Shown: one piece after another, positions 1 through 8,474 of the stretch
Numbering within the stretch: position 1 is the first letter of the stretch
Layout of the letters: the number at the start of each line of letters is the position of its first letter
NCBI GenBank assembly: GCA_002095305.1
Contig: MIEI01000041.1
Span: forward strand, 1-41,094
DNA: 41,094 nt
Direction of reading: 5' to 3'
From: Pantoea brenneri
GTDB taxonomy: Bacteria > Pseudomonadota > Gammaproteobacteria > Enterobacterales > Enterobacteriaceae
The notes under the pieces: model-generated
Databases searched by the model: none
Seen by the model: only the letters and a program-made list of their open reading frames with translations
What the model was told of the DNA's origin: nothing
Made by a program: the position numbers and the translations under genes

Positions 1-15
1 GCTGTGTGGAGTCGC

Positions 16-43
16 ATTATAGGGATAGTTGATTTTGAGTCAA
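16..43 (-). promoter_or_regulatory. Strong sigma70 stringent-type promoter, leftward
   Basis: Read on the minus strand, TTGACT (38-43) and TATAAT (16-21) are separated by 16 bp. A GC-rich start region (GCGACTCC) follows, and an AT-rich stretch resembling an UP element lies upstream. This is the typical form of a stable-RNA promoter. In E. coli the gltX promoters diverge from those of the valU tRNA operon, so this probably drives a valU-type tRNA operon just beyond the left edge. The transcript itself is not in the window. Confidence 0.7.
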
Positions 44-166
44 CGCTTTTTAAAACATAAATGTGCGTTCGGTTTATTTTTAAACATCCTGTGGCGCTTT
101 TAGCCAATGTGCTGGTTTTACTGGCAGAAAAGGCCCTTTTCCTCGGGCGCAGCCAGCGGGCACGCA

Positions 167-194
167 TTGAGGATTCACCACCAGATGCTAGAAT
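167..194 (+). promoter_or_regulatory. Candidate gltX promoter
   Basis: TTGAGG (167-172) and TAGAAT (189-194) are spaced by 16 bp, about 75 bp upstream of the gltX start. The match is moderate, and several promoters are known for E. coli gltX, so this may be one of more than one. Confidence 0.35.
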
Positions 195-267
195 GTGGCC
201 ACTATTTCGCGTCTAACCTGTTTTTTGTCATCCAGACAGAGAACCCGCGCATCTAAGGCAATACTGA

Positions 268-1683
268 ATGAAAATCAAAACTCGCTTCGCGCCCAGTCCT
301 ACCGGCTATTTACATGTGGGCGGCGCCCGTACCGCACTCTATTCCTGGCTCTTCGCCCGCCACAATCAGGGCGAGTTCGTGCTGCGTATTGAAGACACCG
401 ATCTGGAGCGCTCAACGCCAGAAGCCATCGAAGCTATTATGGATGGCATGAACTGGCTGAGCCTCGACTGGAATGAAGGCCCTTACTACCAGACTAAACG
501 TTTCGATCGCTATAACGCGGTGATTGATGAAATGCTGGCGGCGGGCACAGCCTATAAATGCTACTGCTCGAAAGAACGTCTCGAAGCCCTGCGTGAACAG
601 CAGATGGCGGATGGCGAAAAGCCACGTTACGACGGTCGCTGCCGTGACAGCCACGATCATCACGCAGCGGATGAGCCTTGCGTGGTGCGTTTTCGCAACC
701 CACAGGACGGCTCGGTCATTTTTGATGACCAGATCCGCGGTCCGATTGAATTCAGCAACCAGGAGCTGGATGATTTGATCATCCGCCGCACCGACGGCTC
801 ACCGACTTATAACTTCTGCGTAGTGGTTGATGACTGGGATATGGGTATTACGCACGTCATTCGTGGCGAAGACCATATCAACAACACCCCGCGCCAGATC
901 AACATTCTGAAAGCGATTGGCGCACAGGTGCCGGTCTATGCCCATGTGTCGATGATCCTCGGCGATGATGGCAAGAAGCTGTCCAAGCGTCACGGTGCCG
1001 TTGGCGTTATGCAGTATCGTGATGATGGTTATCTGCCGGAAGCGCTGCTGAACTACCTGGTTCGCCTCGGCTGGTCACATGGCGATCAGGAGATCTTTAG
1101 CGTTGCTGAGATGACTGAGCTGTTTACGCTGGATGCGGTCAGCAAGTCTGCCAGTGCCTTCAATACCGAAAAATTGCAGTGGCTGAATCACCATTATATT
1201 AATGCCCTGCCGCCAGAATATGTTGCGACGCATCTGCAATGGCATATTGAAGAGCAAAAAATTGATACCCGTACCGGTCCGGAACTGGCGAAGCTGGTTG
1301 GTCTGCTGGGGGAACGTTGTAAGACGCTGAAAGAGATGGCGGCTTCCTGCCGTTATTTCTATGAAGACTTTAATGAGTTTGACGCCGATGCTGCGAAGAA
1401 ACATCTTCGTCCGGTCGCGCGTCAGCCGCTGGAAGTGGTGCGTGATAAGCTGGCGGCAATCAGCGACTGGACTGCGGAAAACGTTCATCAGGCGATTCAG
1501 AGCACTGCAGATGAGCTGGAAGTCGGAATGGGCAAAGTCGGTATGCCGCTGCGTGTGGCGGTGACCGGTGCCGGTCAGTCACCCGGTCTGGACGTGACTG
1601 TTGAAGCGATTGGTCGTAGCCGCAGCGTCGCGCGCATCGATCAGGCGCTGGCCTTCATCAGTGAGCGCGAAGCGCAGGCCTAA
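268..1683 (+). CDS. gltX: Glutamate--tRNA ligase GltX
   Basis: A class I aminoacyl-tRNA synthetase that charges tRNA-Glu with glutamate in the cytoplasm; essential. The 471-residue product has the usual length. The nucleotide-binding HIGH-type signature is HVGG at residues 16-19, and the KMSKS-type signature is KLSKR near residues 237-241. The catalytic core is followed by the helical anticodon-binding domain, which is complete to the C-terminus. The start fits the conserved N-terminus [13 protein letters not shown]; the Shine-Dalgarno sequence is weak (AAGG about 10 bases upstream). A T-rich hairpin terminator follows the stop directly. A tRNA-type promoter points the other way at the left edge, as in E. 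coli, where gltX diverges from a tRNA operon. Identification is secure. Confidence 0.98.
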   Translation: MKIKTRFAPSPTGYLHVGGARTALYSWLFARHNQGEFVLRIEDTDLERSTPEAIEAIMDGMNWLSLDWNEGPYYQTKRFDRYNAVIDEMLAAGTAYKCYCSKERLEALREQQMADGEKPRYDGRCRDSHDHHAADEPCVVRFRNPQDGSVIFDDQIRGPIEFSNQELDDLIIRRTDGSPTYNFCVVVDDWDMGITHVIRGEDHINNTPRQINILKAIGAQVPVYAHVSMILGDDGKKLSKRHGAVGVMQYRDDGYLPEALLNYLVRLGWSHGDQEIFSVAEMTELFTLDAVSKSASAFNTEKLQWLNHHYINALPPEYVATHLQWHIEEQKIDTRTGPELAKLVGLLGERCKTLKEMAASCRYFYEDFNEFDADAAKKHLRPVARQPLEVVRDKLAAISDWTAENVHQAIQSTADELEVGMGKVGMPLRVAVTGAGQSPGLDVTVEAIGRSRSVARIDQALAFISEREAQA

Positions 1684-1692
1684 ATAAATCTG

Positions 1693-1721
1693 CCGGAAGC
1701 AGCACGCTTCCGGTTTTTTTT
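1693..1721 (+). terminator. Rho-independent terminator after gltX
   Basis: An 8-bp stem CCGGAAGC/GCTTCCGG (1693-1700 and 1706-1713) with a 5-base loop is followed by eight T residues. It lies just after the gltX stop and touches the 3' end of the convergent yfeC-like gene. Confidence 0.9.
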
Positions 1722-2073
1722 ACTCTTCATTAATCCCCAGCCGCTGCAATACGCCTTTAATCCCTTCACGTAATATTAATGCCGTGAACTGATCCTGCTC
1801 GGCCTGACTCATTTGCTGCACGGAACTAATTAATAACGCAGGCAATGAATGAGGGGCTGTACCGTAGGTCGCTGAGGGTTCATTCAGGTTGCGCGTTGAC
1901 TGGATGAAATTTTTAACACGCTCATCAATATGGATCAGGCGAGCCTTACCGCCTTGTACACCGGGCTTTGGCGTGGTGGTCCAGTTTTCCCGTTTGATCC
2001 ACTTGTTCACCGTTTGTCGACTGTAACCCGTTTCTGCTGCCAACTCTTCGGGAGTGAGCCATTCCTTTTTCAC
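1720..2073 (-). CDS. yfeC: YfeC-like helix-turn-helix DNA-binding protein (DUF1323 type)
   Basis: A 117-residue protein similar to E. coli YfeC, a predicted DNA-binding protein of unknown regulon encoded beside gltX. The N-terminal helix-turn-helix reads LTPEELAAETGYSRQTVNKW (residues 6-25), followed by a conserved KPGVQGGKARL stretch; the C-terminus is helical and ends LQRLGINEE. I chose the GTG at 2073 because AGGGA lies 7 bases upstream and the family begins there. An in-frame ATG at 2163 would add 30 residues unlike the family. The gene converges on gltX and its stop lies inside the gltX terminator. The YfeC assignment rests on synteny plus motif; the regulatory target is unknown. Confidence 0.8.
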   Translation of the reverse strand: MKKEWLTPEELAAETGYSRQTVNKWIKRENWTTTPKPGVQGGKARLIHIDERVKNFIQSTRNLNEPSATYGTAPHSLPALLISSVQQMSQAEQDQFTALILREGIKGVLQRLGINEE

Positions 2074-2185
2074 AATGCTGTCCCTGTTAAATACATTAGC
2101 ACTACATATTACAGCAAAACGTAACGGGTGAAAGTAACTGAAGGTGAAATTGCCTTTTGCCACTCGACAAAAGGCAAGAAATCAT

Positions 2186-2974
2186 TTATTGCACGCTGCT
2201 GGCAGGTTCAACAGCCGGGCGGAAGGCGAGGAAGTAGGCCAGACCGACGAAAACTGCCCCGCCGACGCCGTTACCTAAAAATACCGCGACAAAGTTAGGG
2301 AAGTATTCTGTCCAGCTCATCTGACCGGCGAAGATGGCGGCCGGAATGATAAACATATTGGCCACTACGTGCTGGAAGCCGATAGCCACGAAGGCCATGA
2401 CCGGGAACCACATGCCGAAAATTTTGCCCACCACATCTTTACTGGCAAACGCCAGCCACACCGCCAGACAGACCAGCCAGTTACAGCCTACGCCGGAAAT
2501 AAAGGCGTGCAGGAAATCGGCGTGTACTTTCGCTGAGGCGATGGCGACAGTCTTCTTCAGGTAATCTCCTTCGGTCATGCCCAGCATGTGGCCAAAGAAC
2601 CAGGCCACCGCCACGCTGCCGAGGAAGTTAGCCAGCGTCACCCAAAACCAGTTACGCGCAACGCTGAAAAACGAGATACGACGGGCAAACCACGCCACCG
2701 GTAAGGTCATCATATTGCCGGTCAGCAGCTCTCCGCCCGCCAGAACCGTCAGAATTAATCCGACCGGGAAGACCGCCGCGCCCAACAGGCCGCCGAACGA
2801 GCCCCAGTCAGCAGGCAGGGAATTGATAACGTGCAGATCCAGCAGGAAGCCGGTGGCAATAAAGGCTCCTGCCATAAACCCGAGGATCAGAAGAATGCTG
2901 ACCGGCGCACGGCTTTTGGCCACGCCCGCCTGGATCGCCAGTTGGGCGATTTCTTTTGGTGTATGCAGCGACAT
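2186..2974 (-). CDS. Formate/nitrite transporter (FNT) family channel
   Basis: An inner-membrane protein of 262 residues with six hydrophobic segments, matching the pentameric FNT channels (FocA, NirC) that pass formate, nitrite or related small anions. The family signatures are visible: the GGELLTGNMM stretch near residue 80 and the GFQHVVANMF stretch near residue 200, which carries the conserved pore histidine. The substrate cannot be read from sequence. No nitrite reductase or pyruvate formate-lyase gene is next to it, so I give no symbol. The gene stands alone. The ATG at 2974 gives the normal FNT N-terminus, starting MSLHTPKEIA. Confidence 0.88.
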   Translation of the reverse strand: MSLHTPKEIAQLAIQAGVAKSRAPVSILLILGFMAGAFIATGFLLDLHVINSLPADWGSFGGLLGAAVFPVGLILTVLAGGELLTGNMMTLPVAWFARRISFFSVARNWFWVTLANFLGSVAVAWFFGHMLGMTEGDYLKKTVAIASAKVHADFLHAFISGVGCNWLVCLAVWLAFASKDVVGKIFGMWFPVMAFVAIGFQHVVANMFIIPAAIFAGQMSWTEYFPNFVAVFLGNGVGGAVFVGLAYFLAFRPAVEPASSVQ

Positions 2975-3160
2975 AGTTTCTCAATATTTTTTTGATTAAT
3001 GGGACGGTAAACGCCTGGTGGACGCGTGGCTGACGGGAGAGGGTCCCGCTGACCACTTAATTAGCGCGCTAAGTTTTGCATGCGGAAAAGACGAAGACAA
3101 GAAAATTCCTATAACATATTTAACCGTGATTTAACCTGGCCGCAGTCTGAATAACAGAAA

Positions 3161-3221
3161 AAACCGCTCAGGCTTTTACAGCCGCTTTTCTGGCGTTGCC
3201 ATGCTGCTGAAACCGCTCAGG
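3161..3221. repeat. 12-bp direct repeat AAACCGCTCAGG
   Basis: AAACCGCTCAGG occurs at 3161-3172 and again at 3210-3221, 49 bp apart. It lies in the 291-base gap between the FNT gene and the tRNA-Ala promoter. No gene is visible in this gap. Its role is unknown; it could be duplicated regulatory DNA upstream of the tRNA promoter. Confidence 0.5.
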
Positions 3222-3265
3222 TTGCCGCCTTTTTCAGCGATCAGACGCAGAATGTGATTTTGCCG

Positions 3266-3294
3266 TTGACACCCTGGAGGGGGTTTCATATTAT
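3266..3294 (+). promoter_or_regulatory. Promoter of the tandem tRNA-Ala genes
   Basis: A perfect -35 TTGACA (3266-3271), a 17-bp spacer and -10 TATTAT (3289-3294) are followed by a GC-rich GCCGTCC start region. The first tRNA begins 35 bases later. This is a typical growth-rate-controlled stable-RNA promoter. Confidence 0.8.
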
Positions 3295-3329
3295 GCCGTC
3301 CGTCGCTTAACACGACAGTTTTTCGGTTC

Positions 3330-3405
3330 GGGGCTATAGCTCAGCTGGGAGAGCGCCTGCATGGCATGCAGGAGGTCAGCGGTTCGATCCCGCTTAGCTC
3401 CACCA
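3330..3405 (+). tRNA. alaX: tRNA-Ala (anticodon GGC)
   Basis: A 76-base cloverleaf with encoded CCA. Acceptor GGGGCTA pairs with TAGCTCC and includes the G3-U70 identity pair of alanine tRNAs. The anticodon GGC is at 3363-3365, and GGTTCGATCC forms the T loop. It decodes GCC and GCU. It is the first of two tandem copies, as with alaW-alaX of E. coli; which copy is which is arbitrary here. Confidence 0.97.
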
Positions 3406-3449
3406 AACTTCTTCCCAAAAGTTTGGCACTGAAAAACGATTCCAGATGT

Positions 3450-3525
<76 letters not shown>

Positions 3526-3846
3526 TTTTCTGACAATTTCTGTCAAACTCGCCTTTCTGATTGTGACTTCTCGCTTAACCGCGCGAATGCGTGATTTCTG
3601 CCGTTTATCACCCGATCGGCCTGTATCTGAACCTTCTGTTGTAGCCACCTGCTATCACGCTCAGAACGCTGCTGTGCGGCGATACCGCCACTCTTTGTCT
3701 GCCAGACGACTATTCTGCCCCGGCACGCTGCTGAGATGATTGCGCTGTGCTTAGCGATCGGTGATGCGCAGCGTCAGCATGTTGCTGAGCCGTGATAACA
3801 GGAAGCAGAAGAGGGATGAAGCAGAAAGGGCAAAGAGACAGAAGAG
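3526..3846. other. Gene-free stretch between tRNA-Ala and nupC
   Basis: About 320 bases without a supported gene. A weak hairpin, TGACA/TGTCA at 3531-3545, follows the second tRNA. The open frame crossing this region begins inside the tRNA and is not credible. Confidence 0.5.
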
Positions 3847-3869
3847 AAGGGCGAGACCTGCTCGCCCTT
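3847..3869 (-). terminator. Probable nupC terminator
   Basis: A 9-bp stem AAGGGCGAG/CTCGCCCTT with a 5-base loop lies 6 bases beyond the nupC stop. The downstream tract on the minus strand is pyrimidine-rich but not a pure T run. The other strand has TTTT, so the structure could work in both directions. Confidence 0.65.
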
Positions 3870-3874
3870 TTAAA

Positions 3875-5065
3875 TCAGAACGCCAGCACCAGACCGGCAA
3901 TCGCGGCTGAAAGCACGCTGACCAGGGTTGAGCCGTACAGCAGTTTCAGACCAAAGCGGGAAACGACGTTGCCTTGCTCTTCGTTCAGACCTTTGATAGC
4001 GCCTGCCACAATACCGATAGAAGAGAAGTTAGCGAACGAAACCAGGAACACCGACAGGATGCCTTCGGCGTGCGGTGACAGCTGACCGGCGAGTTTCTGC
4101 AGATCCATCATCGCAACGAACTCATTCGACACCAGCTTGGTGGCCATAATACTGCCAACCTGTAACGCTTCACCTGCCGGCACGCCCATCACCCAGGCAA
4201 ACGGATAGAAGACATAACCCAGCACGCCCTGGAAGGTGATACCGAAAATCACGTCAAACAGTGCATTCAGGCCGGAAATCAGCGCGATAAAACCAATCAG
4301 CATCGCGGCCACAATGATGGCAACGCGGAAACCGGCCAGGATATACTCGCCCAGCATTTCAAAGAAGCTCTGGCCTTTATGCAGATCCTGCAGTTGCAGA
4401 TCTTCTTCGCTGTCGACGCGGTAAGGGTTGATCAGTGACAGCACGATAAAGGTGCTGAACATGTTCAGTACCAGCGCCGCGACCACATATTTAGGCTGCA
4501 GCATAGTCATGTAAGCGCCGACAATCGACATCGAAACGGTCGACATCGCGGTGGCCGCCATGGTGTACATCCGGCGCTGTGACATCTGGCCGAGGATATC
4601 TTTATAGGCAATGAAGTTTTCTGACTGTCCCAGTATCAGAGAACTCACGGCGTTAAACGATTCCAGCTTGCCCATGCCATTCACTTTTGACAGCACGGTG
4701 CCGATGCCACGGATAACCCACGGCAGAATGCGGAAGTGCTGCAGGATACCGATCAGCGCAGAGATAAAGACGATCGGGCACAGTACGTTGAGGAAGAAGA
4801 AGGCGAGGCCTTTATCATTCATATTGCCGAAGACGAAGTTGGTGCCTTCAGCCGCATATTTCAGCAGATGGTCAAACACGCCGGCAAAGCCTTTGACGAA
4901 TCCGAGTCCCGCTTCGGAGTTCAGGAAGAACCAGGCGAGCACAATTTCAATCACCAGAAGCTGTATAATGTAGCGAATGCGAATACTTTTTCGGTCGTGA
5001 CTGACCAGCAAGGCCAACACGCCGACCACCACCAGTGCTAAAAGAAACTGCAAAATATGGGACAT
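3875..5065 (-). CDS. nupC: Nucleoside permease NupC (CNT family)
   Basis: An inner-membrane, proton-driven concentrative nucleoside transporter, 396 residues against about 400 in E. coli and closely similar throughout. CNT signatures are present: [13 protein letters not shown] in the first substrate-binding half, then [15 protein letters not shown] and [10 protein letters not shown] in the second. Many hydrophobic segments span the whole length. The start ATG at 5065 gives the expected N-terminus. The gene diverges from mntH, as in E. coli. The shared 370-base region holds a palindrome, GTAACGCGTTAC (5112-5123), and half of a possible CRP site, but I could not define a convincing CRP or CytR operator. 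Identification is secure. Confidence 0.97.
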   Translation of the reverse strand: MSHILQFLLALVVVGVLALLVSHDRKSIRIRYIIQLLVIEIVLAWFFLNSEAGLGFVKGFAGVFDHLLKYAAEGTNFVFGNMNDKGLAFFFLNVLCPIVFISALIGILQHFRILPWVIRGIGTVLSKVNGMGKLESFNAVSSLILGQSENFIAYKDILGQMSQRRMYTMAATAMSTVSMSIVGAYMTMLQPKYVVAALVLNMFSTFIVLSLINPYRVDSEEDLQLQDLHKGQSFFEMLGEYILAGFRVAIIVAAMLIGFIALISGLNALFDVIFGITFQGVLGYVFYPFAWVMGVPAGEALQVGSIMATKLVSNEFVAMMDLQKLAGQLSPHAEGILSVFLVSFANFSSIGIVAGAIKGLNEEQGNVVSRFGLKLLYGSTLVSVLSAAIAGLVLAF

Positions 5066-5313
5066 GGTTGCTCCAAATTTGAGGAGGGTTGTATTTTGCT
5101 GCGTATTCTATGTAACGCGTTACTTAAAAACGAGATCTGAACCACAATATAAGTATTCGCTATCACCTTATTTTCCAGAAAACTCTCAGCGATCACGTCT
5201 CGTTTACAAAACGTTCACAGTAGATAACCACAAATTTATTGTCTATATTTTGCACCGGGCGTAGAGTGACATCGTTGCTCACATTTTTAGCACTCACTTC
5301 CTTTACTGTAAGA

Positions 5314-5329
5314 TATAGCAATGGCTATA
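5314..5329 (+). promoter_or_regulatory. MntR box upstream of mntH
   Basis: TATAGC-AATG-GCTATA is a perfect inverted repeat with a 4-base spacer, 107 bases before the mntH start. It resembles the MntR operator of enterobacterial mntH, so manganese-dependent repression of mntH by MntR is likely. Confidence 0.8.
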
Positions 5330-5435
5330 CTTTATAGCAGCATCTATTTTATCAATAACAATAACCGAATTTCACTTGCAACCGCTTCCTCCTAAGCTTG
5401 CCGGGGTAGGCACATGTTCAGACAGGGTACCGTAT

Positions 5436-6677
5436 ATGTTTGAAAGTCGTACCGCCGAGCGCGCCGCTCGCGGAGTAAGAAAAGTCAAACTCGCACTGTT
5501 GGGACCCGCGTTTATTGCCGCTATCGGCTATATCGATCCGGGCAACTTTGCGACAAATATTCAGGCGGGCGCGGCGTACGGCTATAAATTGCTGTGGGTG
5601 GTGGTGTGGGCCAACATCATGGCGATGCTGATCCAGCTGATGTCGGCCAAACTGGGTATCGCCACCGGCAAAAACCTCGCTGAACATATTCGTGACCGCT
5701 TCCCCCGGCCGGCGGTGTGGTTCTATTGGGTGCAGGCGGAAATTATCGCCATGGCCACCGATCTGGCGGAATTTATCGGCGCGGCGCTGGGCTTCAAATT
5801 GCTGCTGGGCATCTCGTTGATGCAGGGCGCGGTGCTGACCGGCATCGCTACCTTCCTGATCCTGATGTTACAGAGTCGCGGGCAAAAGCCGCTGGAGCTG
5901 GTGATTGGCGGGCTGCTGCTGTTTGTCGCCGCAGCCTATATCGTTGAGCTGTTCTTCTCCCAACCCAAGGTCAGTGAACTGGTGATCGGCATGGCGCTGC
6001 CCTCTTTGCCGACCTCAGATGCGGTGTTCCTCGCCGCCGGGGTGCTGGGCGCGACCATTATGCCGCACGTGATCTATCTGCACTCCGCACTGACGCAGGG
6101 CAAAAGCAGCGACAGCAAAGGTCAGCGTTACTCGTCGACCAAACTGGACGTGGCGATTGCAATGACCATTGCCGGATTCGTTAACCTGGCGATGATGGCA
6201 ACCGCAGCCGCGGCCTTCCACTTTAGTGGACACAGTAAAATTGCCGAACTCGATCAGGCCTACCTGACGCTGCAACCGTTACTGGGCGAAGCCGCTGCCA
6301 TCGTGTTTGGCCTGAGCCTGGTGGCCGCCGGTTTATCGTCGACGGTGGTCGGTACGCTGGCGGGACAGGTGGTGATGCAGGGCTTTATCCGTTTCCATAT
6401 CCCGCTCTGGGTGCGCCGCACGGTGACCATGCTGCCCTCCTTTATTGTCATCTGGGCAGGCTGGGATCCGACCCGTATTCTGGTGATGAGTCAGGTGCTG
6501 CTCAGCTTTGGTATTGCGCTGGCATTAATTCCGCTGCTGGCGTTCACCGGCAACCGTGAACTGATGGGCGATGAGATGGTGAATTCTCGCCTGATGCAGC
6601 TGACCGGCTGGGTCATTGTGGCGCTGGTGATTACGCTGAATATCTATCTGCTGGTGGGACAAGCGCTGGGACTATAA
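5436..6677 (+). CDS. mntH: Divalent metal (manganese) transporter MntH, NRAMP family
   Basis: A proton-coupled Mn2+ importer in the inner membrane, also able to carry iron. The NRAMP metal-site motif DPGNFATN lies in the first transmembrane helix and MPHVIYLHS in the sixth. The chosen start, ATG 5436, gives 413 residues against 412 in E. coli and has AGGG 8 bases upstream. An earlier ATG at 5376 would add 20 residues not found in the family. An MntR box lies upstream and a strong terminator follows. Mn uptake through MntH supports oxidative-stress defence, and the neighbouring ypeC-type gene is in the same place in E. coli. Identification is secure. Confidence 0.97.
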   Translation: MFESRTAERAARGVRKVKLALLGPAFIAAIGYIDPGNFATNIQAGAAYGYKLLWVVVWANIMAMLIQLMSAKLGIATGKNLAEHIRDRFPRPAVWFYWVQAEIIAMATDLAEFIGAALGFKLLLGISLMQGAVLTGIATFLILMLQSRGQKPLELVIGGLLLFVAAAYIVELFFSQPKVSELVIGMALPSLPTSDAVFLAAGVLGATIMPHVIYLHSALTQGKSSDSKGQRYSSTKLDVAIAMTIAGFVNLAMMATAAAAFHFSGHSKIAELDQAYLTLQPLLGEAAAIVFGLSLVAAGLSSTVVGTLAGQVVMQGFIRFHIPLWVRRTVTMLPSFIVIWAGWDPTRILVMSQVLLSFGIALALIPLLAFTGNRELMGDEMVNSRLMQLTGWVIVALVITLNIYLLVGQALGL

Positions 6678-6694
6678 CGGCGGCAGGCAACGAG

Positions 6695-6720
6695 AAACGC
6701 CCGGTTTTGCCGGGCGTTTT
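6695..6720 (+). terminator. Rho-independent terminator after mntH
   Basis: A 10-bp stem AAACGCCCGG/CCGGGCGTTT with a 5-base loop ends in TTTT. It separates mntH from the convergent DUF2502 gene and can work both ways. Confidence 0.85.
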
Positions 6721-6723
6721 GCA

Positions 6724-7095
6724 TTAATGGTGATCGTGTCCATGATGGTCGCGGCCATGGTGATCGTGACGGTCATGATGGTCGCGACGATACTGATGTT
6801 CCCAGCGGCGATCCCGATCACGCTGGTGCCAGCGGCGTTCACGTTCCCACTCCTGATGACGCCGCCACTCTTCATGACGCCACCAGCGGCGCTCATTCCA
6901 GGAATAGCGATCGTTCCACCAGCGCGGTTCGCGCCAGTGGCCGCCATCCCAGTAGTAGCCACGACGGTCGCGGTCACCCAGTTGCAAAGTCACGCCGGGA
7001 GCCAGCGTTATGGAGGCACTGGACGCGTGTGCGGTGTGTATTGCCAGCGGTGATAACATTGCCAGCAAGGCGGCAAACAAAACGGCTCTTTTCAT
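6724..7095 (-). CDS. ypeC: DUF2502 (YpeC-like) exported protein with His-rich tail
   Basis: A small exported protein of 123 residues. The first 24 residues form a signal peptide ending in AHA. The DUF2502 core follows (APGVTLQLGDRDRRGYYWDG, then many W and R residues, about residues 32-80). The last 20 or so residues are very rich in histidine and aspartate (HDHH, DHHGRDHHGHDHH). E. coli ypeC lies beside mntH in the same way. Function is unknown. The tail could bind divalent metals, which would fit the neighbouring manganese transporter, but that is inference. The start has a good leader, and a G/A-rich Shine-Dalgarno sequence precedes it. The symbol rests on synteny and domain. Confidence 0.8.
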   Translation of the reverse strand: MKRAVLFAALLAMLSPLAIHTAHASSASITLAPGVTLQLGDRDRRGYYWDGGHWREPRWWNDRYSWNERRWWRHEEWRRHQEWERERRWHQRDRDRRWEHQYRRDHHDRHDHHGRDHHGHDHH

Positions 7096-7235
7096 TTTTT
7101 TCTCCTCATCAACAGTCTGATGCTGTTGCGGCGCAGCGATTATGCCTGCGTATTGCTGTTGTTACCGCATCATTGTGTCGGAAGATTGTGAGGAAATTGG
7201 GGAGAAAACGGGGATTGAGACTATTCTGGCGCAGA

Positions 7236-7257
7236 AAATGCCCGGCCTGCGCCGGGC
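7236..7257 (-). terminator. Terminator of the aldo/keto reductase gene
   Basis: A 7-bp stem GCCCGGC/GCCGGGC (7240-7246 and 7251-7257) with loop CTGC is followed on the minus strand by ATTTTC. It lies 9 bases past the stop of the reductase. Confidence 0.7.
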
Positions 7258-7265
7258 GAAAAAAG

Positions 7266-8255
7266 TTACTGCAGGGCAGCCTCAATTGCGGCTAACTCTG
7301 CCTGATCAAACTGACGGCTGGCGAGCATCGCCACTGCATCATCAATCTGGGCGGTTTTGCTGGCCCCGATCAATACTGAGGTCACCCGATCGTCGCGCAA
7401 CACCCAGGCCAGCGCCATCTGCGCCAGTTTTTGTCCACGCTGCAGGGCAATCTCATTCAGCTTGCGGACTTTTTCCATCTTCTCGTCGGTCAGCTGATTC
7501 TCGCTAAGGAATTTACTGCCGCTTGCTACCCGTGAATCCTCCGGAATGCCTTGCAGATAGCGGTCAGTCAGCACGCCGCCCGCCAGCGGTGAAAAGGCGA
7601 TACAGCCGACCCCCGCGTCACCCAGCGTCTGAATCAGACCCTGCTCCGGAGTACGTTCGAACATTGAATAGCGCGGCTGGTGGATCAGACACGGCGTGCC
7701 GAGATCGCGCAGAATGGCAATCGCCTCGGCTGCGCGATCGGCCGGATAATTCGAAATGGCGGCGTATAACGCTTTACCCTGACGCACCACCTGATCCAGT
7801 GCGCGCATAGTCTCTTCCAGCGGCGTCTCCGGATCCGGACGGTGATGATAAAAGATATCGACATACTCCTGCCCCATACGCTTCAGGCTTTGATCGAGAC
7901 TGGCCACCAGATATTTACGCGATCCCCAGTCACCATACGGACCGTCCCACATGGTGTAGCCCGCTTTGGTCGAGATAATCAGTTCATCGCGATGAGCACG
8001 AAAATCTTCGCGCAGAATACGGCCAAAGTTTTCTTCTGCCGAGCCCGGCGGCGGACCGTAGTTATTGGCTAAGTCGAAGTGGGTTATGCCGTGGTCAAAC
8101 GCATGACGCAGCAGGGCGCGGCTGTTATCCACCCGGGTGTTGTCACCAAAGTTATGCCACAGGCCAAGTGAGATTGCGGGAAGTTTAATGCCACTGCGGC
8201 CGCTACGGCGGTATTCCATCTGCTGATATCGATCGGGACGGGGGAAAGACGACAT
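7266..8255 (-). CDS. Aldo/keto reductase, YghZ (L-glyceraldehyde 3-phosphate reductase) type
   Basis: A cytosolic NADPH-dependent carbonyl reductase of 329 residues with a TIM barrel. The catalytic tetrad of the family is visible: D61 and Y66 in FDLANNYGPPPGSAEENFGR, K97 in ISTKAGY, and H137/H138 in YHHRPDPETPLEETM. The GASK motif near the C-terminus binds the cofactor phosphate. It is closest by eye to E. coli YghZ/Gpr, which reduces L-glyceraldehyde 3-phosphate and methylglyoxal-like aldehydes, but the true substrate is unknown. The start ATG 8255 has AGGAG 6 bases upstream. It diverges from ipdC with a LacI/GalR-like operator between them, so the two may be co-regulated. Confidence 0.9.
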   Translation of the reverse strand: MSSFPRPDRYQQMEYRRSGRSGIKLPAISLGLWHNFGDNTRVDNSRALLRHAFDHGITHFDLANNYGPPPGSAEENFGRILREDFRAHRDELIISTKAGYTMWDGPYGDWGSRKYLVASLDQSLKRMGQEYVDIFYHHRPDPETPLEETMRALDQVVRQGKALYAAISNYPADRAAEAIAILRDLGTPCLIHQPRYSMFERTPEQGLIQTLGDAGVGCIAFSPLAGGVLTDRYLQGIPEDSRVASGSKFLSENQLTDEKMEKVRKLNEIALQRGQKLAQMALAWVLRDDRVTSVLIGASKTAQIDDAVAMLASRQFDQAELAAIEAALQ

Positions 8256-8301
8256 TCAACGCTCCTGGGTCAAAAACGGGGATTTGTGCCAAAAGGATAG
8301 C

Positions 8302-8319
8302 AGTGTATACGGTTACACT
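8302..8319. promoter_or_regulatory. Candidate LacI/GalR-family operator
   Basis: AGTGTA-TACGGT-TACACT is an 18-bp inverted repeat with a central CG. It differs at one defined position from the GalR-type pattern GTGTAANCGNTTACAC as I recall it. It lies 47 bp upstream of the aldo/keto reductase start and 156 bp upstream of ipdC. The regulator is not encoded in the window. Confidence 0.5.
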
Positions 8320-8361
8320 CAGTGACAACGCGCCGCAGATCGCATATTTACAGAGTAATCC

Positions 8362-8400
8362 GCCGCCGTAACGGCGGCTTGCCAGCCATTGTGGCTGGCA
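8362..8400 (+). promoter_or_regulatory. Tandem hairpins in the ipdC upstream region
   Basis: Two perfect stem-loops stand one after the other: GCCGCCG-TAA-CGGCGGC (8362-8378) and TGCCAGCCA-TTG-TGGCTGGCA (8380-8400). They lie 75 bases before the ipdC start. No T run follows, so a simple terminator is unlikely. They may be leader RNA structure or overlapping operators. Confidence 0.5.
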
Positions 8401-8474
8401 CCTGCGACTCTTTTCTCGCCAATTTTGCAGGCTGTCAGATACTTAAGCCGACTCTCCTATAAAAGGAATCTGCT

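Noticed and set aside
5204..5219. CRP site upstream of nupC
   Set aside because: Only the TCACA half fits; the other half (TTACA) has two matches of five. CRP control is likely from E. coli, but this site is not convincing.
6727..7053. Rightward open frame opposite the DUF2502 gene
   Set aside because: It is a mirror of the repetitive His-rich coding strand and lacks a start site; the leftward gene has a signal peptide and a known domain.
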